From positions 1-64,000 of the forward strand of contig JAILZL010000012.1 of the NCBI GenBank assembly GCA_023512475.1: a stretch of 64,000 nt of DNA. Reading direction: 5' to 3'. The DNA comes from Syntrophobacterales bacterium (GTDB lineage Bacteria > Desulfobacterota > Desulfobaccia > Desulfobaccales > 0-14-0-80-60-11). Made by a program: the position numbers and the translations under genes. The first letter of the stretch is position 1; every line of letters begins with the position of its first letter. This document shows, piece by piece, positions 51,581 through 60,200 of the stretch. Under the pieces are notes generated by a model, which was given only the letters and a program-made list of their open reading frames with translations, was not told where the DNA came from and did no database searches.

Positions 51581-54208
51581 ATGGTGGAAACCCTCAACCT
51601 CTTCCGGAACCTGTACCGCTGGTGGAAAGCCCGGCGCCAGCCCGTCAGGGACGTCTCCGAGGTCTTCCGCTTCAAGTACACCTGCTTTCGGGATCTTCTG
51701 GACTCCAACTCCCAGATCCTGGCCATCATCTCCAATCTGGAGGAAAAGCTCCAAGGCCACCAGGTCTTTGGCATGTCCTACATCCGCTCCCAAGCCAGCC
51801 GGGCGGCCTTTCACGCCTTTAGGATGATCAAAAGTCTGGATGTCCTCTCCGGCCACAAATATCCCCTGCTCTACCCCATTCTGGACCGCATCCATGAGGC
51901 CATCAAAAAGGAATTGGGCCCCCGGGAGGAGAGCGAGGCCCCGGCCTATACCCTGCCCCTGGCCGCCGTCACCCGGGAGCAGGTGGACTGGGTGGGGGGC
52001 AAAAGCGCCAATCTGGGGGAGGTGAAAAACCGGGTGGGGCTGCCGGTGCCCCCGGGGTTTGCCATCACCACCCGGGCCTTTCACCATTTCCTGGGGCATC
52101 AGGACCTGTGGGACGAGATCAACAAACGCAAGATGGAGATTGACCCCCGGGACCCCGGCAGCATTGAGGAGGTCTGTCAGGCCATCCGGGAGCTCCTCCT
52201 GGCGGCGCCCCTGCCGGCCGACCTCATCCTGGCTCTGGAGGAGGCCTACCGGGACCTGGCCCGGGAAGTGGGGGGGGAGCCCAAGGTCTCCCTGCGCTCC
52301 AGCGCCCTGGGGGAGGACAGCGAGCTCTCCTTTGCCGGCCAGTACCTCACCTGCCTCAATGAGCCCCGGGAGCGTCTGGCGGCGGCCTGGCGGGAGGTGG
52401 TGGCCAGCCTCTTCACCCCCCGGGCCGTGACCTACCGGCTCTATCAGGGCATCCGGGACGAGGACGCGGCCATGGGTGTGACCTGCCTGGCCATGGTGGC
52501 GGCGGTGGCCAGCGGGGTAATGTATTCCCGGCACCCCTTCGACCCTCTTCAGGACCGGGTGGTCATCGCCGGGGTCTGGGGTCTGGGGCCGTATGCGGTG
52601 GACGGCACCCTGAGCCCCGACACCTTTGTGGTGGGGAAAGGGGCGGATCTGCCCCTGCTCCGGCAGGAGATCGCGCTGAAGCCGGTGGCCCTGGCGGCCG
52701 CGCCCGAGGGAGGTCTGAGGGAGGAGCAGGTACCGCCGGAACGTCAGGCCGCGGCCTGCCTCACGGAGGAGCAGGTCCGCACCCTGGCCTCCTGGGCCAT
52801 CCGCCTGGAGGAGCACTACCGGGGGCCCCAGGACATTGAGTGGGCCTTAGATGATCAAGGGCGACTCTTTATCCTGCAGACCCGGCCCCTGAAGGTGCAG
52901 CCCCGGGTGGGAGCCGCGGCGGAGAGCCCGCCCCTCCCCGGAGCCACGGTGCTCCTGGAAGGCGGCCAGATCGCTTGCCCCGGGGTGGGCGCGGGGCCGG
53001 TGGTGCGGGTGGAGACGGACGACGATCTCCTGCACTTCCCGGAAGGGGGGGTGCTGGTGGCCCGGCAATCCTCCCCCAAATTCGTGGTGGTCATGGCCAA
53101 GGCCCAGGCGGTGATTACCGACCATGGCAGCGTGGCCGGCCATATGGCGGCGGTGGCCCGGGAATTCGGGGTTCCCAGCCTCCTGGACACCAAGACGGCC
53201 ACCCGGGATCTGCCGCCGGGTCAGGAAGTCACGGTGGACGCCCTCACCGGCCGGGTCTATCTGGGCCGGGTGCCGGAGTTGCTGGCCCTGAGGGAGGAGC
53301 GCCGGCCTCACATGCAGGACACCCCCATCTACCAGGTCCTGCGCCGGGTGGCGGACCATATCGTGCCCTTGCACCTGCTGGATCCCCGCTCCGAGACCTT
53401 TGCCCCCGCCTCCTGCCGCACCCTCCATGACCTGGCCCGACTGGTGCACGAGTACTCTTACCGGGAGATGTTCCAGATCAGCGACCTGGCGGCGGAGCGG
53501 GGCACCGGCGCCCTGAAACTGGAGGCTCCCCTGCCGCTGGATCTGTACCTCATTGATCTGGGAGGGGGGCTCTCCCGGCGGGAGGAAAAAAGCCCCCGGG
53601 TCAGCCCCGGGGAGGTGGTCTCCGTGCCCTTCGCCGCCCTGCTTCGGGGCATGCTGGATCCCCGCCTCAAAGCCCTGGAGCCCCGCCCGGTGGAATTCTC
53701 CGGGCTCCTGTCGGTGATGCGGGAGCAGTGGCTCTCCGCTCCTCCGCTGGATGACCGCTTCGGCGAGAAGTCCTACGCCATCATCTCCGACAAATATATG
53801 AACTTCAGCTCCCGGGTGGGATACCATTTCAGCGTCCTGGATGCCTACTGCGGGGCCACCCTCAACAAGAACTACATCACCTTCGCCTTCAAGGGAGGGG
53901 CGGCGGACGAGGAGCGCCGCCGTCGCCGCGTCCGGGCCATCGCCCGCATTCTCACCGCCTTGCATTTCACCGTGGAGGTCACGGGGGACCGGCTGGACGC
54001 CCGCCTGGCCAAGTATGACTGTGGGGTGATTCAGGAGAAGCTGGAAGAGCTGGGCCGCCTGCTCATCTACACCCGCCAGATGGACATGCTCATGACCAGC
54101 GAGGCCAGCGTGGACATCGTGGCGCGCAACTTCCTGGCGGGCAACTACTCCCTGGAGCCGGAGGCCTTCCAGCCGCCGGCGGAGGCCCCGGCCGGCCCGG
54201 AGAACTGA
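51581..54208 (+). CDS. PEP-synthase-like phosphotransferase with unknown C-terminal domain (paralogue 2)
   Basis: An 875-residue paralogue of 45262-47898 with the same four-part layout. The helical N-terminus (about 25-115) shares the FRxK(F/Y)xxF(K/R) start and LSGHxYxxLxP. The ATP-grasp domain has GGKSANLGEVKNRVGLPVP, RSSALGEDSELSFAGQY and IEWALDDQGRLFILQTRPL. The phosphohistidine domain reads TDHGSVAGHMAAVAREFGVP, with the His kept but the usual GGxTxH reduced to GSVAGH. The C-terminal domain carries CRTLHDLARLVHE and FAFKGGAADEERR. ATG 51581 has AGGGAGGG upstream; the longer frame is rejected. Acceptor unknown; both genes likely serve one system. Confidence 0.82.
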   Translation: MVETLNLFRNLYRWWKARRQPVRDVSEVFRFKYTCFRDLLDSNSQILAIISNLEEKLQGHQVFGMSYIRSQASRAAFHAFRMIKSLDVLSGHKYPLLYPILDRIHEAIKKELGPREESEAPAYTLPLAAVTREQVDWVGGKSANLGEVKNRVGLPVPPGFAITTRAFHHFLGHQDLWDEINKRKMEIDPRDPGSIEEVCQAIRELLLAAPLPADLILALEEAYRDLAREVGGEPKVSLRSSALGEDSELSFAGQYLTCLNEPRERLAAAWREVVASLFTPRAVTYRLYQGIRDEDAAMGVTCLAMVAAVASGVMYSRHPFDPLQDRVVIAGVWGLGPYAVDGTLSPDTFVVGKGADLPLLRQEIALKPVALAAAPEGGLREEQVPPERQAAACLTEEQVRTLASWAIRLEEHYRGPQDIEWALDDQGRLFILQTRPLKVQPRVGAAAESPPLPGATVLLEGGQIACPGVGAGPVVRVETDDDLLHFPEGGVLVARQSSPKFVVVMAKAQAVITDHGSVAGHMAAVAREFGVPSLLDTKTATRDLPPGQEVTVDALTGRVYLGRVPELLALREERRPHMQDTPIYQVLRRVADHIVPLHLLDPRSETFAPASCRTLHDLARLVHEYSYREMFQISDLAAERGTGALKLEAPLPLDLYLIDLGGGLSRREEKSPRVSPGEVVSVPFAALLRGMLDPRLKALEPRPVEFSGLLSVMREQWLSAPPLDDRFGEKSYAIISDKYMNFSSRVGYHFSVLDAYCGATLNKNYITFAFKGGAADEERRRRRVRAIARILTALHFTVEVTGDRLDARLAKYDCGVIQEKLEELGRLLIYTRQMDMLMTSEASVDIVARNFLAGNYSLEPEAFQPPAEAPAGPEN

Positions 54209-54214
54209 GGCCGG

Positions 54215-54628
54215 TCATTGCCCGGTGTCACCCCGGCGGGCGGCCAGGGCCTTGATCCGCGCTAGCTCCTGCTTCTTTTCGAAGGCGTTCTCGATCTTCA
54301 GGAGCACTTCGTCCAGGGGGCAGGGTTTCAGCAGGTAGTCGTAGGCCCCCAGCTTCAGGAGCTCAATGGCCGTATCCAGATTGGCATGGCCGCTGAGCAT
54401 CACCACCTCCACCTCGGGGTGACGCTCCTTGATGAGGCGCAGGGTCTCCATGCCGCCCAGGCCCGGCATGCGGATGTCCAGGAGCACCACGTCATAGGGG
54501 CGGGCCGCCAGCTCCTCCAGACACTCCTCGCCGCTGCCCACGGCCTGGGCCGCCACTCCCCGGGCGCGCAGCATTTTGCTCAAGGTGGTGCGGAAACGGG
54601 CCTCATCATCCACCACCAGGACCCTCAT
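54215..54628 (-). CDS. receiver-only response regulator (RR1)
   Basis: A 137-residue single REC domain with no output domain: acidic pair in MRVLVVDDEARF, phospho-acceptor Asp in VVLLDIRMPG, switch residue in VMLSGHA and the conserved Lys in LLKPCPLDE. A coiled C-terminal tail (about 115-137) may mediate binding. The start at ATG 54626-54628 gives proper spacing to AAAGGA; an ATG four codons earlier (54640) overlaps the kinase stop codon as ATGA but touches that site. Signal must pass to another protein. Confidence 0.9.
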   Translation of the reverse strand: MRVLVVDDEARFRTTLSKMLRARGVAAQAVGSGEECLEELAARPYDVVLLDIRMPGLGGMETLRLIKERHPEVEVVMLSGHANLDTAIELLKLGAYDYLLKPCPLDEVLLKIENAFEKKQELARIKALAARRGDTGQ

Positions 54629-54636
54629 GGGCGTAT

Positions 54637-55578
54637 TCATCCTTTCTGTTCCTGCGGCTCCCAGCTCAAGGGGAGCACGATGGTGAAGGTGGTGCCGTGT
54701 TTGGGCTGGCTGGCCACGCTGATGGTGCCCCCCAGCCGGTGAATGATGGTCTGGGTGATGGCCAGCCCCAGACCGGTGCCGGTACCCGGCGGCTTGGTGG
54801 TGAAGAAGGGCAGAAAGATCTTGTCCAGCATCTCCGGCGGGATGCCCACCCCGGTGTCCCGGATGGCGATCTTCACGTGATCCGGGCCGGCCCAGCTGCT
54901 GGTGAGGGTGATGGTGCCGCCATCCTCCATGGCCTGGTAGGCGTTGGTGAGGAGATTGAGCACCGCCTGGCGCAGCAGGGGGCCGTCCGATTCCACCGGC
55001 GGCAGGTCCGGGGCGAACCGCCGTTCCATGCGGATGTTTTTCCTCCGGGCTTCGTGCTCCACCAGCCGGGCCATGTCCTCCAGGAGGCGGTTGAGGTCCA
55101 GCTTCTGGATCACCGGCTGGCGTTCCCGGGCCAGCTCCAGGACCTTGCCGGTGACCTCCCGGGCCCGCTCCACCGCCAGGATGATCTCCTGCAGGGATTC
55201 CCGGAACTCCAAAAGCTGGGCCGGATCCTGAAACCGGGCCCCGGAGAGAAGCTCCCGGAGCCACTCCGCCTCCTGGCGGATGATGGCCAGAGGGTTATTG
55301 ATTTCGTGGGAGATACCCGCGGCCAGCTCCCCCAGGGCCGCCAGCTTCTGGGTGGTGAGCAGCCGCTCGTCCAGGAGCTGGCGGGCGTTTTCCGCCTGGG
55401 CGAGGCGGACGCAAAGGGCCCGGACGCCGGCACATCCCAGGGCGCTGAGCGCCACGGCCGCCACGGAGAAGAAGCGGTACCCGCCCTCCCAGAGACACAG
55501 CCCGGCCAGGAGAGTCAGGGTGGGTGCCAGCCACGGCAGCCACCCGCGCCCGGCCCCGAGGGGAAGGGAGGGCCACAT
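54637..55578 (-). CDS. sensor histidine kinase with two membrane helices (HK1)
   Basis: A 313-residue kinase. Two hydrophobic segments (about 14-31 and 37-54) leave almost no periplasmic part, so the stimulus is probably membrane or cytoplasmic. The H-box is [18 protein letters not shown]; the ATPase domain has an N-box (LLTNAYQAM), [16 protein letters not shown] and GTGLGLAIT. NtrB/Atos-like class. Coupled to RR1 downstream, 49 bp after RR2. Confidence 0.92.
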   Translation of the reverse strand: MWPSLPLGAGRGWLPWLAPTLTLLAGLCLWEGGYRFFSVAAVALSALGCAGVRALCVRLAQAENARQLLDERLLTTQKLAALGELAAGISHEINNPLAIIRQEAEWLRELLSGARFQDPAQLLEFRESLQEIILAVERAREVTGKVLELARERQPVIQKLDLNRLLEDMARLVEHEARRKNIRMERRFAPDLPPVESDGPLLRQAVLNLLTNAYQAMEDGGTITLTSSWAGPDHVKIAIRDTGVGIPPEMLDKIFLPFFTTKPPGTGTGLGLAITQTIIHRLGGTISVASQPKHGTTFTIVLPLSWEPQEQKG

Positions 55579-55627
55579 GGGTGCGCTCCGGCCTCAGGAG
55601 CCTCTCAGCCCCCGGGGCTTTCCAGGG

Positions 55628-56017
55628 TTAAAATTTCCCCTCCTGGATCCTTTTGCGCTCATAGGCCTGCCGCATCTTGTCCAGCAGCTCATCCAGGGGC
55701 ACCGGTTTCATGACATAATCGAAGGCCCCCAGCTGCATGCCCTGGATGCCGGACTCCACCGAGGCGTGGCCGGTGAGCATAATGACCTCGGTGAGGGGCC
55801 AGCGCTTTTTCATCTCCTTTAAGGCCTCGATGCCGTCCATGCCGGGCATGCGCACGTCCAGGACCACGACATCGAAGCTCTCCTGCTCCATGGCCTTCAA
55901 TGCCTCTTCGCCGCTGGCCACGCCGGTGGTGTCCAGGTGGCGACCCCGCAGCCGCTTGACGATGGTCTCCCGGAAATCGTCCTCATCATCCACCACCAGA
56001 ACCTTGAATTTTTCCAT
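55628..56017 (-). CDS. receiver-only response regulator (RR2)
   Basis: A 129-residue single REC domain: VLVVDDEDDF, phospho-acceptor in VVVLDVRMPGMDGIEALK, VIMLTGHA and MKPVPLDELLDK. No DNA-binding or enzymatic output. Similar to RR1 (both continue LGAFDY or LGAYDY before the Lys loop). It follows HK2 by 74 bp. Confidence 0.93.
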   Translation of the reverse strand: MEKFKVLVVDDEDDFRETIVKRLRGRHLDTTGVASGEEALKAMEQESFDVVVLDVRMPGMDGIEALKEMKKRWPLTEVIMLTGHASVESGIQGMQLGAFDYVMKPVPLDELLDKMRQAYERKRIQEGKF

Positions 56018-56091
56018 GATCTCCTCGACTGCCCTCCGGCGGCCGCCGGGCTCTTCCTGGTGGGGCCTCCGGCTCAGGCTCCGGCTCCGCC

Positions 56092-57750
56092 TTATTTCAC
56101 CGGGAGGTAGATGGTGAAGGTGGTGCCTTCGCCCTCCTGGCTGGCCACCATCATGCGCCCCCCCAGATTCTCCACGATGCTGTAGGAGATGGAGAGCCCC
56201 AACCCCGTGCCCTTGCCCACCTCCTTGGTGGTGAAAAAGGGGTCAAAGATTTTGTCCAGATATTCTTTGGGGATCCCCGGACCGTTGTCGCTGATCTCAA
56301 TGGCGATCTGGCCGTATTTGGGCATATAGCGGGTCTTGATCTGGATGAGCCCGTTTTTGCCGATGGCGTCAATGGCATTGTTGATGATATTCAAAAACAC
56401 CTGCTGCAGTTGAGAGGAATCGCTGGTGATGCGGGGCACATCCGGGGCCAGATCCGTCTGAATGTCAATGGAACGATAGCGGGCTTCATTTTCCAGGAAA
56501 TCAATGGTCTCATCCAGCACCTGATTGACGTCCACCTGTTCCTGCACCGGCTCCATCCGGCGGCCGAAGCTCAAGAGGCGGTGGGTGATCTTTTTGGCCC
56601 GGAGCACATGGTATTCAATTTTGGCCACCGCGTCGGCAAACTCCTGGAAATTGGGGCTCGTGCGGATGTCCTCCTCCCGGAGGAGGTCCTTGATCCAGCC
56701 GGCCTTTTCGGCAATGACCGCCAAGGGGTTGTTGATTTCATGGGCGATGCCCGCGGCCATCTTGCCCAGGGCCGCCATCTTGCTGGACTGGATGGCCATG
56801 TGCTCGCTGGCCGCCTTTTTGCGCTCCATCTCCAAAAGTTCCTTCATCATGGCCTGACTGCTGAACCAGGCGCCGGTGACGATGAGCACGATGCCGAACA
56901 GGCCGATGACCAGACCCAGGAGGCGGGCGCTGAGGAGCGGGCTCAACTGCTCCCCGGGGTCCTCCTTGACCACGATCACCCAGCTTTTGTGGGAGGCAAG
57001 GGAGGCCGCCCCATAGAGGGCTTTCTCGCCGCCGTAGCTCAACTCTTCCACCAAGGTGCCCACGGTCTTGGAAAAATCCGGCACCCTGGGGGGACTCAGG
57101 AGGGTGCCGCTGAAGCGGGGATGGGTCTGCAGCACGTTGTCCCGGTTGATGATGAAAGCATCGCCCTTTTTGCCGATCCAGGCGGCCCGGACGATGTTCT
57201 CAAGGATGTCGGAGTCGATGGTGGCCCGCAGGATCCAGAAGCGCTGCCCTTCCCGCACCAAAACGGCAATGATGAAATGGGGGACTTTGCGAAACCCCAG
57301 AAAAATCTCGCTGATATGGATGCCCTGGCCCATAACGGCGTTGAACCACTCCTCCCCCTTGTAGTTCACCCCCTTGAGGAGACTGTAATACGGACCCACA
57401 TACGCCAGATGGTTGCCGGCCTCGTCAATGACGCCCAGGTCCATGTAGGACCGGGAGCGGGCCTGCATGATGTTGAAGACCTTGTTGAGGTAATTCTCCT
57501 CGCTGATGGCCTCCAGGGTGTGGGTGTGGGCCAGGGTGACCAGTTGCGAGACCCGCTCCTCCAGAAACAGATCCAGGGCCCCCCGGCGGTTGTCCACCAG
57601 GGTGCGCAGGCTCTCCCGCACCTTGGCATGGTAGGAGGAGCTGAATTCATGGTAAAACACGGCCCCCAACAAGAGCAGGGGCACCACGGAGAAACCGATG
57701 ATGGTGGCGACGATCTCCCACCGGAGCTTTTGGAGATGGCCCTTGTCCAT
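56092..57750 (-). CDS. Cache-domain sensor histidine kinase (HK2)
   Basis: A 552-residue kinase. TM1 at about 13-32 and TM2 at about 277-299 bracket a ~240-residue periplasmic region of the dCache type ([53 protein letters not shown]), which usually binds small metabolites. The cytoplasmic part has the H-box [18 protein letters not shown] and ATPase motifs ([36 protein letters not shown]). First gene of the four-gene HK2-RR2-HK1-RR1 operon. Confidence 0.93.
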   Translation of the reverse strand: MDKGHLQKLRWEIVATIIGFSVVPLLLLGAVFYHEFSSSYHAKVRESLRTLVDNRRGALDLFLEERVSQLVTLAHTHTLEAISEENYLNKVFNIMQARSRSYMDLGVIDEAGNHLAYVGPYYSLLKGVNYKGEEWFNAVMGQGIHISEIFLGFRKVPHFIIAVLVREGQRFWILRATIDSDILENIVRAAWIGKKGDAFIINRDNVLQTHPRFSGTLLSPPRVPDFSKTVGTLVEELSYGGEKALYGAASLASHKSWVIVVKEDPGEQLSPLLSARLLGLVIGLFGIVLIVTGAWFSSQAMMKELLEMERKKAASEHMAIQSSKMAALGKMAAGIAHEINNPLAVIAEKAGWIKDLLREEDIRTSPNFQEFADAVAKIEYHVLRAKKITHRLLSFGRRMEPVQEQVDVNQVLDETIDFLENEARYRSIDIQTDLAPDVPRITSDSSQLQQVFLNIINNAIDAIGKNGLIQIKTRYMPKYGQIAIEISDNGPGIPKEYLDKIFDPFFTTKEVGKGTGLGLSISYSIVENLGGRMMVASQEGEGTTFTIYLPVK

Positions 57751-58026
57751 GACATCTGCCGGGCGGTCGGTTCCGGGGAGCCGCGCTCACCTCGTAAGAG
57801 GCATGTGCTCCCGATGGCCGGACCTCCTTGTGAGAACAATCACCATCCTACGGGACGGCCAAAAGGCCTGTCAAGGCGGATTTTCCCCTGGGGCTGCCGG
57901 CCCGCTCCCCGGTCTGTGCCAAATAATGTTGCAAGAACCTTGCCTGCCTGACCGGCCGGCGCGATGATGGAGCGGCTCCGGGGGTCACCCCACAGGGCCC
58001 GCCCCGGGAACCGTGCAGGAGGAAGC

Positions 58027-59427
58027 ATGCAGATCACCTTCCATGGCGCAGCCCAGACCGTGACCGGGTCCCAGCACCTCCTCCAGGTGAACGGCCGCCG
58101 CCTGCTCTTGGACTGCGGCTTGTATCAGGGCAAACGGGACGAAGCCCGGGAGCGCAACCGCACTCTCCCTTTCCCGGCTCAGGGCGTGGATGCGGTGGTG
58201 CTGTCCCACGCCCACATCGATCACTCCGGCAATCTCCCCAACCTGGTGAAGGGCGGCTTTGACGGCCCCATCTACTGCACCCGGGCCACCGGGGATCTCT
58301 TGGGGGCCATGCTGCTGGACAGCGGCCGCCTCCAGGAGCGGGACGTGGAGTATGTCAACAGGAAGCGTCTCCGGAAAGGGGAGACCCCGGTGGAGCCCAT
58401 TTACACCGAGGCCGATGCCGCCCGGGCTCTCAGGCAGCTGGTGGGTCTGCCGTATGACCGGCCGCAGGCCATCCTGCCGGGGGTCACCCTCGCCTTCCGG
58501 GATGCCGGGCACATGCTGGGGTCCGCCCTCGTGGTCTTGGAGGTGGAGGAAGGAGGCCGGCGGCGCCGCGTGGTCTTCTCCGGCGATCTGGGGCGCCCCG
58601 GGTTGCCCCTCCTCCGAAATCCCGCCTCTCCGGGCCGGGCCGATATCCTCCTTCTGGAAGGCACCTATGGCGACCGCCGCCATCCCCCCCTGGAGGAGTC
58701 CGCCGCGGCCTTAGGCGAGGTGATCCGGGCCACCGCCCGCCGGGGCGGCAAGGTCATCATCCCGGCCTTTGCGGTGGAGCGCACCCAGCTTTTGGTCCTG
58801 CTTCTCAACCGCCTCTATCATCAGGGCGACCTGCCGGAGATCCCCGTGTTTGTGGACAGCCCCCTGGCAGTGGACGTCACCCAGGTCTTCCGCAGCCATC
58901 CGGAGTGCTTCGACGAGGCCACCCTGGCGGAACTGCGTCAGGATCCGGACCGGGACGTCTTTGGCTTCCGGCGGCTCACCTACATCCGGGAGGCGGAAAA
59001 GTCCAGAGGGCTCAACCTCCTGGCCGGTCCCTGCGTCATCATCAGCGCCTCCGGGATGTGTGAGGCCGGCCGCATCCAGCATCATCTGAAAAACACCGTG
59101 GAGGACCACCGCCACACCATCCTCATCGTCGGCTGGCAGGCTCCCAACACCCTGGGCCGCCGCCTGGTGGAGAAGCAGCCGGTGGTGCGCATCTTCGGGG
59201 AGGAGTATCGCCTCCGGGCCCAGGTGGTGACCTTGAACGGCTTCAGCGGCCACGCCGACCGGGAGGGGCTGCTCGCCTGGGTCCGGGCTCTGGAGCGGCC
59301 GCCGGAGCAGGTCTTTCTGGTGCATGGCGAGCCGCCGGCGCTGGCGTCCCTGGCCGAGGCCCTGCGAAAGGAGGCGGGGGTGGCCCGAGTGGAGATCCCG
59401 GCCCCGCACCAGACCGTGACCTGCTGA
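58027..59427 (+). CDS. beta-CASP metallo-beta-lactamase-fold RNA hydrolase
   Basis: A 466-residue member of the CPSF73/RNase J-like beta-CASP family. The N-terminal MBL domain has LDCGLYQGKRDE, the metal motif SHAHIDHSG, and the later ligands GHMLGSAL and FSGDLG. The beta-CASP insert contains GKVIIPAFAVERTQLLVLLL and VFVDSPLAVDVT, and motifs C-terminal to it include ISASGMCEAGR and NGFSGHADREGL. Probably an RNA nuclease; DNA or small-molecule roles exist in the family. AGGAGGAAGC before ATG 58027. Confidence 0.88.
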   Translation: MQITFHGAAQTVTGSQHLLQVNGRRLLLDCGLYQGKRDEARERNRTLPFPAQGVDAVVLSHAHIDHSGNLPNLVKGGFDGPIYCTRATGDLLGAMLLDSGRLQERDVEYVNRKRLRKGETPVEPIYTEADAARALRQLVGLPYDRPQAILPGVTLAFRDAGHMLGSALVVLEVEEGGRRRRVVFSGDLGRPGLPLLRNPASPGRADILLLEGTYGDRRHPPLEESAAALGEVIRATARRGGKVIIPAFAVERTQLLVLLLNRLYHQGDLPEIPVFVDSPLAVDVTQVFRSHPECFDEATLAELRQDPDRDVFGFRRLTYIREAEKSRGLNLLAGPCVIISASGMCEAGRIQHHLKNTVEDHRHTILIVGWQAPNTLGRRLVEKQPVVRIFGEEYRLRAQVVTLNGFSGHADREGLLAWVRALERPPEQVFLVHGEPPALASLAEALRKEAGVARVEIPAPHQTVTC

Positions 59428-59444
59428 TTCCCACCCTGGCGCTC

Positions 59445-59861
59445 TCACGGGCGGGGAGGGCCGGGAGAAGGGGAAGCCGGGGAGGGGTTCCCAGGGGGGA
59501 GTTTCTCCGGGGCCTGTCGGGGGGTGGCGATCCCGGCCTCCCCCGGCTGCACAATGACCTCCCCCTGGGGATTGCGGAGGCTGGTCTCCTGACTGTGAAC
59601 GTGGACCCGGGTGCCCTGGTCGTCCACCTGCACCTGGATTTCCCAGCCGCCGCCGGACAGAGGGGATGCGTCCCCGCCCGACGGCTCCGGCCGGGGGTGC
59701 CCGGCGGTGGCCATCAGCAGGGCGCACCCCAGCGCCACCAGCCCGCGGCAAAGAGCCCGGCCCGGCCGGCGGGGGCCGGGAGGGGGTAAAATCTCCGGCG
59801 TGACAAGCGCTCCGGAGGGTGGATGATGGCCCAGAAAGCGGGTCGTGGCTCTCCCCCTCAC
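59445..59861 (-). CDS. small secreted protein of unknown function
   Basis: Probable gene with uncertain start. After a hydrophobic stretch (LVALGCALLMATAG) that looks like a signal peptide, the mature part reads GWEIQVQVDDQGTRVHVHSQ and GEVIVQPGEAGIATP, then a Pro-rich tail. Codon choice in this frame matches neighbouring genes, and a good minus-strand promoter lies upstream (60014-60042). Initiation may be at GTG 59861 or further in. No family recognised. Convergent with the beta-CASP gene, 17 bp apart. Confidence 0.5.
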   Translation of the reverse strand: MRGRATTRFLGHHPPSGALVTPEILPPPGPRRPGRALCRGLVALGCALLMATAGHPRPEPSGGDASPLSGGGWEIQVQVDDQGTRVHVHSQETSLRNPQGEVIVQPGEAGIATPRQAPEKLPPGNPSPASPSPGPPRP

Positions 59862-60013
59862 CCTGGAGAAGTACTGAGGCCGTAGCGTGCGCCGGGTCGG
59901 GAGAGGGGGGCCCGCGCCCTTTCCGAGGCCCCCACCCTTGCCCTGAAGGCAAGAGGGAGACGCGGGAGCCGGGCTTTTCGGCCCCCTTCCCCCAAAACCG
60001 CCTCACCGGTCTC
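59862..60013. other. leader-length gap with a small stem
   Basis: Between the small secreted gene and its promoter lie a CTTGCC/GGCAAG stem (59938-59954) and pyrimidine-rich sequence. No coding signal on either strand. The CTCTCCCCCTCACCC tract at 59851-59865 recalls similar tracts near 12074-12088. Confidence 0.3.
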
Positions 60014-60042
60014 ATCATATAAGGAACCGGACGCCGGAGCAA
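60014..60042 (-). promoter_or_regulatory. promoter reading left toward the small secreted protein gene
   Basis: On the minus strand TTGCTC (60042-60037), 17-bp spacer and TATGAT (60019-60014, five of six). This is the best evidence that the ORF below is expressed. For the rightward pfp gene only a TTGACT at 60126 is visible, without a matching -10. Confidence 0.5.
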
Positions 60043-60200
60043 TGTTAACCCGCACGGACCGGAGAGGCCTTTTCTTCTCTGTCGGCACAAGCGGCCCGGA
60101 ACCATAACCCGGCGGATTTTTTCCATTGACTCTCCGGGGCAAATGGGATTCTCTGAGGGCTGGCAGCCGGCAATTCGCAGACGAGATCAAGGAGCAGGAG

